This document shows, one piece after another, positions 33,315-39,669 of a stretch of 64,000 nucleotides of DNA. This DNA is from Halobacterium sp. R2-5 (GTDB lineage Archaea > Halobacteriota > Halobacteria > Halobacteriales > Halobacteriaceae). A program made the translations under genes and the position numbers. Positions within the stretch are counted from its first letter, which is position 1; every line of letters starts with the position of its first letter. The stretch spans positions 310,001 through 374,000 of the forward strand of contig NZ_JAANTH010000001.1 in NCBI RefSeq assembly GCF_011734195.1. The letters run 5' to 3'. A model generated the notes under the pieces. That model was not told where the DNA came from. It saw only the letters and a list, made by a program, of their open reading frames with translations, and searched no databases.

Positions 33315-34721
33315 GTGCCCGACACCCGCTCGACGAGCAGCATCACCGAGGGCGACCTCGTCGGCCCGATGATCCGGCTGGCGTGGCCGATGGTCGTCAT
33401 CCAGCTCCTCCAGGTGGCGTACAACCTCGCGGACACGTTCTGGCTCGGCCGGCTGTCCGGGAACGCCGTCGCCGCCATCAGCCTCGCGTTCCCGCTCGTG
33501 TTCTTCCTCATCTCCGTCGGCGGCGGGTTCACGACCGCCGGCTCGATTCTCGTCGCGCAGTACACGGGCGCGGACAGCGAGACCTCCGCGGGGAAGGTCG
33601 CCGCGCAGACGATGGGGTTCGTCGTCTCCATCGCCACTGTCCTCGGCGTCGTCGGCCACTTCCTCACGCGGGACATGCTCGCGCTGCTGCCCGCGGACGC
33701 CGAGACTGCGGCGGTCGTCGTCCCGATGGCCGCCGACTACATGGAGGTGTTCTTCCTCGGGATGCCCGCGCTGTTCGGGTTCTTCGTGTTCTCCTCGCTG
33801 ATGCGCGGCTACGGCAACACCCGGACGCCGATGCTCGTGATGTTCGTCAGCGTCGCCATCAACGTCGCCCTCGACCCGTTCCTCATCTTCGGGTGGTGGG
33901 TGTTCCCCGAGCTCGGCATCGCGGGCGCCGCCGTCGCCACCATCTTCGCTCGCCTCGTCGCCGCCGCGATGGGCGCGTACGTCCTCTTCTTCACGTCCGC
34001 CGGCCCGAGCGTCTCGCTCGCCCAGTTCGTCCCCGACCTCTCGATGGTCTCGAAGATCGTCCGCGTCGGCACGCCCAGCGCCGCCGAACAGTCCACGGTC
34101 GCGCTCGCGATGATCACGCTCACGGGGATGGTGGCGTCGTTCGCGCCCGCGGTCGTCGGCGCGTACGGCCTCGGCAACCGCCTCATCTCGCTGGTGTTCC
34201 TGCCCGCGATGGGCCTCGGCCGCGCCACCAACACGATGGTCGGCCAGAACCTCGGCGCCCAGCAGGTCGAGCGCGCCGAACAGGCCGTCCGGCTCGCCGC
34301 GAAGTCCGCCGCCGGCGTCCTCCTCGTCATCGCGGTCGTCGCCGCCGTCTTCCCGCGGCCCATCGTCGCCGTCTTCCTCAGCCCGGGCACCGAAAACGCC
34401 GCCGCGATCGTCGACTACGGCTCCACGTACGTCCGCATCCGCTCCGTCGAGTTCGTGTTCATCGGCGTGCTCCAGGTGCTGCTCGGCGCGTTCCGCGGCG
34501 CCGGCAACACCAAGACCGCGATGGCCATCTCGATGGTGACGCTGTGGCTCGGCCGCGTCCCCACCGTCTACTTCTTCGCGTTCGTCCTCGGCTGGGGCGC
34601 TACCGGCATCTGGGTCGGCATGGCGTTCGGCAACATCACCGGCGCCATCGTCGCCGCCGCGTGGTTCACGCGCGGCACGTGGAAACGCTCGCTCGTCGAC
34701 TCGGACGCCGAGGCCGCCTGA
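33315..34721 (+). CDS. MATE family multidrug/cation exporter
   Basis: The 468-residue transporter has 12 predicted helices in two similar halves. The N half starts GDLVGPMIRLAWPMVVIQLLQVAYNLADTFWLG and the C half GTPSAAEQSTVALAMITLTGMV. Such NorM/DinF-like proteins export cationic compounds using a Na+ or H+ gradient. GTG 33315 is the start, with a GTTTTCAAA element about 27 nt upstream. The tRNA-Arg gene follows 50 nt after the stop. Confidence 0.94.
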   Translation: MPDTRSTSSITEGDLVGPMIRLAWPMVVIQLLQVAYNLADTFWLGRLSGNAVAAISLAFPLVFFLISVGGGFTTAGSILVAQYTGADSETSAGKVAAQTMGFVVSIATVLGVVGHFLTRDMLALLPADAETAAVVVPMAADYMEVFFLGMPALFGFFVFSSLMRGYGNTRTPMLVMFVSVAINVALDPFLIFGWWVFPELGIAGAAVATIFARLVAAAMGAYVLFFTSAGPSVSLAQFVPDLSMVSKIVRVGTPSAAEQSTVALAMITLTGMVASFAPAVVGAYGLGNRLISLVFLPAMGLGRATNTMVGQNLGAQQVERAEQAVRLAAKSAAGVLLVIAVVAAVFPRPIVAVFLSPGTENAAAIVDYGSTYVRIRSVEFVFIGVLQVLLGAFRGAGNTKTAMAISMVTLWLGRVPTVYFFAFVLGWGATGIWVGMAFGNITGAIVAAAWFTRGTWKRSLVDSDAEAA

Positions 34722-34771
34722 CCGCCGCGACTCACAACCGTTATACCGTCCCCGCCGCTATCTCACGCCGA

Positions 34772-34844
34772 GGGCGCGTAGCTCAGCGGACAGAGCACTT
34801 GGTTCCGGACCAAGATGTCAGGGGTTCAAATCCCTTCGCGCCCG
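34772..34844 (+). tRNA. tRNA-Arg (anticodon CCG)
   Basis: A 73-nt cloverleaf is complete. The acceptor GGGCGCG pairs with CGCGCCC and has discriminator G; the D arm is GCTCAGCGGACAGAGC, the anticodon stem is CTTGG/CCAAG around TTCCGGA (anticodon CCG), and the T arm has loop TTCAAAT. It decodes CGG. No CCA is encoded and no intron is present. Its last 22 nt recur at 34971-34992. Confidence 0.97.
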
Positions 34845-34907
34845 CTTTTCAGGGACCCGCACCGGACAGCGACGCACCTGTCGCTGTCCGTGCGGTGATG
34901 GCGTAAA

Positions 34908-34992
34908 CGGGCGAGGATTTGAACCCTGGAAGTCGCAACCGCGAGCGCAGCGAGCGGTCCGTCTTCCTCCGGTTCAAATCCCTTCGCGCCCG
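34908..34992. repeat. tRNA-Arg-derived inverted pair: degenerate inverted and exact direct copies of the 3' end
   Basis: 34971-34992 repeats exactly the last 22 nt of tRNA-Arg (34823-34844). 34908-34929 is a degenerate inverted copy containing GGATTTGAACC. The two can form a stem of about 18 bp around a loop that holds CCGCGAGC/GCGAGCGG. A TTTTTT tract follows at 34998-35003. It could be an integration scar or a structured terminator. Confidence 0.75.
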
Positions 34993-35052
34993 TGTACTTT
35001 TTTACTTCGTCGGGTTTCCTCGGTCGCTGCGCTCCCTGCGGGAACCACTCCT

Positions 35053-35071
35053 CGCAAAAATCTACGCTAAA
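35053..35071 (+). repeat. CGCAAAAATCTACGCTAAA motif, second copy
   Basis: This matches 23084-23100 apart from two extra A residues. Both copies follow a stable RNA gene and a GC-rich imperfect hairpin, and both have a GTAC...TAC T-rich run about 45 to 60 nt upstream. Confidence 0.6.
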
Positions 35072-35377
35072 AACGTCCTCGCACTCGCTTCGCTCGTGCG
35101 AATGCTAACCCCAGAGTCGAGACCACGAGGGAGCGAGCTCGGCTGCGGTATTCGGGTCCCGTCACAGGCTATTACTGGTCGCCGTCGCCTCGTAGCCGGT
35201 TTCTGAACCGAAAACAGACAGAATTCTGGTGGGCGCGTCGCTGAAGAGGCCGTCCGCTCTGTCCCAGTTCCCCGTCATTACGGCCGGCGGCGGCGAGTAG
35301 CGGTTCGGAGACACGTGACCGGAGGTCGCCCCCGTTCGCAGTCGTCTCGGCCTGCTGCGTCGCGGTAGACGCCGCCC

Positions 35378-36406
35378 TCACGTGAATATGAGCACGACCC
35401 CGGACAGATAGATGAGGAAGATCAGATAGCTCTCCGTTCCGACGTCCGTCCCCAGGTCCTCGGTCTCCCGCCGGATCAACATGATCATCAGAACGCTGCT
35501 CATGAGGATGGCTATCCCGGTCAGAAACGGCACTGCGGGACTCACGTCCCTGTAGATCGGGGCTGCCGAGTAGGCGAGGTCGCCGAGCGCGATCATGAGC
35601 GTGTCGAACACGTTTCCCCCGATGATGTCCCCGATCGCTAGCGATACCGCGCCCCGCTTGACGGCGGAAACGGCCGTGACCAGTTCGGGGATCGAGGAGG
35701 CGATGGCCATCCCCGTCATCCCCACGAGCATCGGCGAAGTCCCGGTCTCTACGACCAGCCGCTGTCCACTGTACGAGATCAACCACCCCGCCCCGCCCAT
35801 GAGCCCGGCGACCAGGAGATACTCTCCGGGAAGGCCGAGTGACAGGACCGAGCCGCGACGGGTACGCTCTGACTCGGGCCGAGTGTCCTGCTGAGTGGCC
35901 TGTCCAGCTAACCGGCGGGCGTACCACTTCGGTTCGACTTCGGACGTCTGAATCATCCGAAACCCGAGGACCACGGCGACGACGAGAGCGTACGACGCCG
36001 GGTGGAGACCGAAGAGGGTGAACGCGTCGGGGACCAGCATGGCCAGTAACGCGAGTGTCAACAGGACCAGCAGGATCGCCAGTTGCATGAGACTCGCGGA
36101 CGCCGTCACCTCTTCGCTGAGCGGTCCGCGTCGCATCACGACGTCCGCAACGGCGATGAACACGGTCTGCGCTGCGATTCCGCCGACCGCATTGCTCACC
36201 GACAACGTCGCTTGGCCACCGAGAGCGGTGTCGAACGAAATGATGAGGCCGGGCAACGAGGTACTCGCTCCCAGGAGGATCATCCCTCCGAGCGACTGTC
36301 CGATGCCGAGGGCTCCGGCGAGGTCCTCCGCGAGGCGGCTGAGTCGGGGACCGGTAACTACGATGACCGTGGCCCCCAGCACGAAGAGCGCGATCTCCGC
36401 CCACAT
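35378..36406 (-). CDS. CaCA superfamily sodium/calcium-type antiporter (YrbG-like)
   Basis: The 342-residue membrane protein has about ten helices and the two inverted alpha repeats of the family: LGASTSLPGLIISFDTAL (residues about 46-63) and ASSIPELVTAVSAVKRGAVSLAIGDIIGGNVFDTLMI, read as the SxxPE and GGNxFD signatures. It probably exchanges Na+ for Ca2+ or another cation. Codon third positions are visibly less G+C-rich than in flanking genes, and it sits beside a duplicated tRNA 3' end, so recent acquisition is likely. A GATTTTTG element about 30 nt upstream supports ATG 36406. Confidence 0.9.
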   Translation of the reverse strand: MWAEIALFVLGATVIVVTGPRLSRLAEDLAGALGIGQSLGGMILLGASTSLPGLIISFDTALGGQATLSVSNAVGGIAAQTVFIAVADVVMRRGPLSEEVTASASLMQLAILLVLLTLALLAMLVPDAFTLFGLHPASYALVVAVVLGFRMIQTSEVEPKWYARRLAGQATQQDTRPESERTRRGSVLSLGLPGEYLLVAGLMGGAGWLISYSGQRLVVETGTSPMLVGMTGMAIASSIPELVTAVSAVKRGAVSLAIGDIIGGNVFDTLMIALGDLAYSAAPIYRDVSPAVPFLTGIAILMSSVLMIMLIRRETEDLGTDVGTESYLIFLIYLSGVVLIFT

Positions 36407-36697
36407 GGCCCGTCTCTACGCATTCGGAAAGTGAAGACAAAAATCCTCGCGTGCCTGACTGAATAGCGACGGCGCGGGAGGGGACACCGGGGAGTGTCTA
36501 CTGCGACGAGACCGTCAGGTGGACCACCGGACCTCGTATTCGAGCATCCGTCGTCAGTCACGGTTCGTCGCGATCCCGGCGGGTTTCTGGGTTTCGTCAC
36601 CGGCCGGTCGCGATGCGAGAATCCGCGGTGTCCCAGCGCCACGGCCTCCAGCGGTAGCCGGGCGCGTTTTTATGAATCCGGCCGTGGTACCGGTCGC
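36407..36697. other. Divergent intergenic region between antiporter and SDR
   Basis: The region is 291 nt long. It holds the antiporter promoter near 36435-36445 and GTTTTTATG at 36666-36674, which is the TATA of the SDR gene. No copy of the tRNA-Arg 3' end is seen here, so a second attachment site is not evident. Confidence 0.5.
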
Positions 36698-37402
36698 ATG
36701 GCCGACACGAAGGTGGCGATAGTGATGGCGGCGGGGAGCGGCATCGGGGAGGCGTGCGCGCGGCGACTACATGACGAGGGATACACGCCGGTGTTGCTGT
36801 CGCGGTCTGGGAGCGCCGTCGAGGTGGCCGACGAACTCGGGGGCGACGGCTTCGAGGGCTCCGTGACGGACCCCGACGACCTGGCGGCGCTCGTGGAGAC
36901 GACGTACGAGCGCTACGGCCGCATCGACGCCGTCGTGAACAACACGGGCCACCCGGCGTCCGGCGACCTCCTCGACATCTCGGATGAGGAGTGGCACGAG
37001 GGCCTGGACCTCGTGCTGTTGAACGTCGTGCGGATGGCCCGCCTCGTCACGCCCCTCATGGTCGAGCAGGGCAGCGGCGCCATCGTGAATATCTCCACGT
37101 TCTCGGCGTTCGAGCCCTCGGCCGCGTTCCCCGTGTCGTCGGTGCTCCGCGCCGGCCTCGGGAGCTTCACGAAGCTCTACGCCGACGAGCACGCGGCCGA
37201 GGGCGTCCGGATGAACTCGGTGCAGCCCGGGTTCGTCGACAGCTACGACGTCGACGAGGAGACGCGAGCCCGCATCCCGATGGGCCGGCCGGCGCGCACC
37301 GACGAGATCGCGGACGCGGTCGCGTACCTCCTCTCGCCCGCCGCGAGCTACGTCACCGGCCAGAACATCCGCGTCGACGGCGGGCTCACGGCGTCCGTGT
37401 AG
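36698..37402 (+). CDS. SDR-family protein with altered active site
   Basis: The 234-residue protein has the Rossmann fold of short-chain dehydrogenases. The cofactor loop reads [15 protein letters not shown] instead of TGxxxGIG, and [10 protein letters not shown] matches the NNAG strand. The catalytic Ser lies in NISTFSAF, but the Tyr-x3-Lys pair is replaced by Phe and Ser in [14 protein letters not shown]. The C-terminal [11 protein letters not shown] and [14 protein letters not shown] are canonical. I recall close relatives with the same change, so it may have another catalytic mechanism or a binding role. Its TATA is GTTTTTATG at 36666-36674. Confidence 0.88.
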   Translation: MADTKVAIVMAAGSGIGEACARRLHDEGYTPVLLSRSGSAVEVADELGGDGFEGSVTDPDDLAALVETTYERYGRIDAVVNNTGHPASGDLLDISDEEWHEGLDLVLLNVVRMARLVTPLMVEQGSGAIVNISTFSAFEPSAAFPVSSVLRAGLGSFTKLYADEHAAEGVRMNSVQPGFVDSYDVDEETRARIPMGRPARTDEIADAVAYLLSPAASYVTGQNIRVDGGLTASV

Positions 37403-37408
37403 TCCGGG

Positions 37409-37732
37409 CTACGCCCCGTCCGCCGCGGCGTCGTCCTCGCCGTCGCGCTCGGTCACGCCCTCTCCGCGTTTTGCGGTGACGGTGACCGTGTCGCCGTCGA
37501 CGCGGACGTGGTAGCCGCCGGCTGTGAACTCGACGGCGACGGCCGCGCCGTCCGTGACGAGCGCGTTCAGCGCTTCCGGGTCGACGTGCTCGCTCAGTGG
37601 CGGATCCAGCACGCCCGCGACGTCCCGTGGCTCCCCGTACTCGAAGACGGCGATGGATTCGGTGACGGCGACGCTCGCGGTGACGGCGGACCAGTCGTAC
37701 TGCTGTCGCACTCCCTGGAACCCCACATCCAT
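37409..37732 (-). CDS. HalOD1 output domain protein
   Basis: This 107-residue protein (longer, 122 residues, if GTG 37777 is used) contains one HalOD1 domain. Its pattern is TASVAVTESIAVFEYGEP, VLDPPLSEHVDPEALNALV and YHVRVDGDTVTV. HalOD1 occurs as a stand-alone or receiver-linked output module in haloarchaeal signalling; its target is unknown. The ATG at 37732 is preferred because a palindrome at 37744-37759 would then lie in the control region. It faces away from the small wHTH gene at 37929. Confidence 0.75.
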   Translation of the reverse strand: MDVGFQGVRQQYDWSAVTASVAVTESIAVFEYGEPRDVAGVLDPPLSEHVDPEALNALVTDGAAVAVEFTAGGYHVRVDGDTVTVTAKRGEGVTERDGEDDAAADGA

Positions 37733-37743
37733 GGCGATCCCTA

Positions 37744-37759
37744 GTGAATTATGATTCAC
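37744..37759. promoter_or_regulatory. Palindrome GTGAATTATGATTCAC upstream of the HalOD1 gene
   Basis: GTGAAT and ATTCAC are perfect inverted half-sites with a 4-nt spacer. The position 12 nt upstream of the chosen ATG suits an operator. If translation starts at 37777, it would be coding sequence instead. Confidence 0.45.
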
Positions 37760-37871
37760 TTCGCGGAAAAAAGCCACTGGCCGAATCGGACGGTCGGTCG
37801 TGAGTCGGAGTCCGCGGCCGCCCGTTTCGAGGAGTGGGACTCCGATGCGGTCGACGCATCGGCCACAAATA

Positions 37872-37891
37872 TTTTATACCACATTAATGTG
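37872..37891 (+). promoter_or_regulatory. TATA element and CACATTAATGTG palindrome before the first small wHTH gene
   Basis: TTTTATA (37872-37878) is immediately followed by the perfect 12-nt palindrome CACATTAATGTG (37880-37891). The layout suggests repressor control. The A/T-rich stretch is unusual for this genome. The gene starts at 37929, implying a leader of about 25 nt. Confidence 0.55.
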
Positions 37892-37928
37892 TTGACGAAA
37901 TGACGGGATAAGCTGAAACCGTGTAACT

Positions 37929-38282
37929 ATGTCCGCGAACTCAAACACGTGCGAAAATTCGGGGGAGGAGCGGTCGCTGAACGCCGTCTTCTCGGCCCTG
38001 AGCCACCCGGTTCGCCGCCACGTCCTCGCGACGATTCACGACCCTCCAACCCAGGCGAGTGGTGAGTTCCGACCGGAGGACTTCGTTCGGCGCGACGGCC
38101 CGCGCGAGCGACCCGTGCTCGAACTGTACCACAACCACCTGCCGCGGCTCGACTCGGCGGGGTTCGTCGACTGGGACGACGAGACGAACACCGTCACGCG
38201 CGGCCCCCGCTACGCGGAGATCGAGTCCGTCCTCTCCGTGCTCCAGGCCAACAGCGACGCGCTCCCCGGCGACTGGCCGTAG
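37929..38282 (+). CDS. Small winged-helix (DUF7344-like) protein 1
   Basis: The 117-residue protein has the pattern of a short haloarchaeal wHTH family: NAVFSALSHPVRRHVLATIHD, then VLELYHNHLPRLDSAGFVDWDDETNTVTRG. The second segment is the recognition helix and wing. It lacks a sensor domain. Two relatives lie at 39124 and 43709, each next to a Bat/HTH-10 gene. It probably acts as a DNA-binding regulator; the target is unknown. A palindrome overlaps its promoter. Confidence 0.8.
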   Translation: MSANSNTCENSGEERSLNAVFSALSHPVRRHVLATIHDPPTQASGEFRPEDFVRRDGPRERPVLELYHNHLPRLDSAGFVDWDDETNTVTRGPRYAEIESVLSVLQANSDALPGDWP

Positions 38283-38387
38283 CCGGGACGGGGCTCCCGC
38301 TCCGACCGGGCTTCGCCCCGCTCACGATTCTCCGGCGACCGGCCCGGCCGCCCGTCGAGCTTTCGGGATGCGACCCCTTCTAGGCGT

Positions 38388-39053
38388 ATGAGTATCGTCA
38401 CCGAATTCACCATCCCGGCGTCGTCGTTCGCGCTCGGGCGGACGTTCGAGGCCGTCCCGGACGTGACCGTCGAGGTCGAGCGGCTGGCGACCCACAGCCG
38501 CGAGTGGGTGATGCCGTTCGTCTGGGTGACCGGCGACGACCTCGACGCCGCGGAGGCGGCGCTCCGCGCGGACCCGACCGTCGAGAGCCTGCAGCGCCTG
38601 GACGCCCGCGACGGCGTCGCGGAGTTCGGCGTCGAGTGGAGCGAGGACGTCCAGGCGCTGGTCGATCAGATCGTCGACCAGCACGGCATCGTCCAGGAGG
38701 CGGAGGCCGCCGACGGGACGTGGTTCCTGGAACTCCGGTTCACCGACCAGGAGGCGGTCGGGGAGTTCCGCGCGTACTTCCACGACCGCGACTACGGCTT
38801 CGAACTGCAGCGCCTCTACGAGGGGCTGCCGCCGAAGGAGCGCGAGTACGACCTGACCGCCGAACAGTACGAGGTGCTCGTCGCGGCCCTCGAAGCCGGC
38901 TACTTCGACGTGCCCCGCGAGGCGGCGGGAAGCGACCTCGCCGCGGAACTGGATATCTCGACGAACGCCGTCTCTCAACGGCTGCGCCGGGCGACCCGGA
39001 ACCTCACGCGGAACACGCTCGCGGTCTCGACGGACTCGGAGCACGAGGAGTGA
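38388..39053 (+). CDS. Bat-type HTH-10 transcriptional regulator 1
   Basis: The 221-residue protein has an N-terminal β-rich Bat-like ligand domain (MSIVTEFTIPASSFALGRTFEAVPDVTVEVERL). A C-terminal HTH-10 domain follows at about residue 158: YDLTAEQYEVLVAALEAGYFDVPREA, then LAAELDISTNAVSQRLRRATRNL as the DNA-binding helices. Relatives regulate bacterioopsin and many other haloarchaeal genes. No PAS or GAF sensor is present, so it may answer a small ligand or a partner protein. Confidence 0.9.
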   Translation: MSIVTEFTIPASSFALGRTFEAVPDVTVEVERLATHSREWVMPFVWVTGDDLDAAEAALRADPTVESLQRLDARDGVAEFGVEWSEDVQALVDQIVDQHGIVQEAEAADGTWFLELRFTDQEAVGEFRAYFHDRDYGFELQRLYEGLPPKEREYDLTAEQYEVLVAALEAGYFDVPREAAGSDLAAELDISTNAVSQRLRRATRNLTRNTLAVSTDSEHEE

Positions 39054-39123
39054 CGCCGCCCCCACGTAAGGACCCTCGAAATCAAAGCACGGGGTGTTTG
39101 CTCGTCACTCGCCTCGGGGACGT

Positions 39124-39483
39124 ATGAGCAATCAGGAGGGGGACGCGACGGAACGCACTGACTCGCTCCCCCGCGACGACGTCTACGCCCTCCTCGCGAG
39201 CGAGCGGCGGCGGTACGTGCTCTCGGTGCTCCGCGAGCACGAGTCGCTGTCGCTGCCGGACCTCGCCGACGAGGTCGCGCTCCGCGAACACGACGCCCCG
39301 CTCCCCCAGGTTCCCGAGGACGCGGTCTTGCAGGTCTACCTCTCGCTGTGGCACGTTCACGTCCCCAAACTCACTGACGCCGACGTCGTCGCCTACGACC
39401 AGGACCGGGACATCGTCACCCTCGCCGAACACGCTCAGGCCGTCGAACAGTTCGCGCTCGCGGACGCCGACCAGTCGACGTAG
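39124..39483 (+). CDS. Small winged-helix (DUF7344-like) protein 2
   Basis: The 119-residue protein shares its layout with the genes at 37929 and 43709: DDVYALLASERRRYVLSVLREHESLSLPDLADEVA and LYLSLWHVHVPKLTDADVVAYDQDRDIVTL. The ATG at 39124 is used because upstream codons match no relative. It follows the HTH-10 gene by 70 nt on the same strand and is convergent with the large PAS/GAF regulator. Confidence 0.82.
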   Translation: MSNQEGDATERTDSLPRDDVYALLASERRRYVLSVLREHESLSLPDLADEVALREHDAPLPQVPEDAVLQVYLSLWHVHVPKLTDADVVAYDQDRDIVTLAEHAQAVEQFALADADQST

Positions 39484-39669
39484 CGTCCGTCCGGCTACTG
39501 CGTGCTGCGGCGGCCCGAGACGGACGCGACCTCGAGTTCGTCCCACGTCCGCTCGAACGCGGCGAGGCTGACGACTCCCTCACCGCCGTCCCCCTGCCGG
39601 CCTGTGGGGTCGGCGGCGTCGTACGTCGGCTCGTGACGGATGCGGTTAGCGTCGGCGGCCCCTGCGGGG

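Larger units (their letters stand above)
34845..35377. other. Gene-free region between tRNA-Arg and the antiporter
   Basis: This 533-nt stretch holds the tRNA-derived inverted pair, GAGCGCAGCGAGC repeats, the motif CGCAAAAATCTACGCTAAA and an unremarkable segment from about 35100 to 35377 of lower G+C. The frames here show no conserved protein features, so I call no gene. Confidence 0.6.

Noticed and set aside
34919-35206. 95-codon open frame across the tRNA-derived repeat region
   Set aside because: It begins within the inverted tRNA copy and runs through repeats; it has no conserved features and no suitable promoter.
34845-36697. Integrated plasmid or provirus at tRNA-Arg
   Set aside because: No integrase, replication or capsid gene is present and no far-side attachment copy is visible. 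At most a scar with one atypical gene can be supported.
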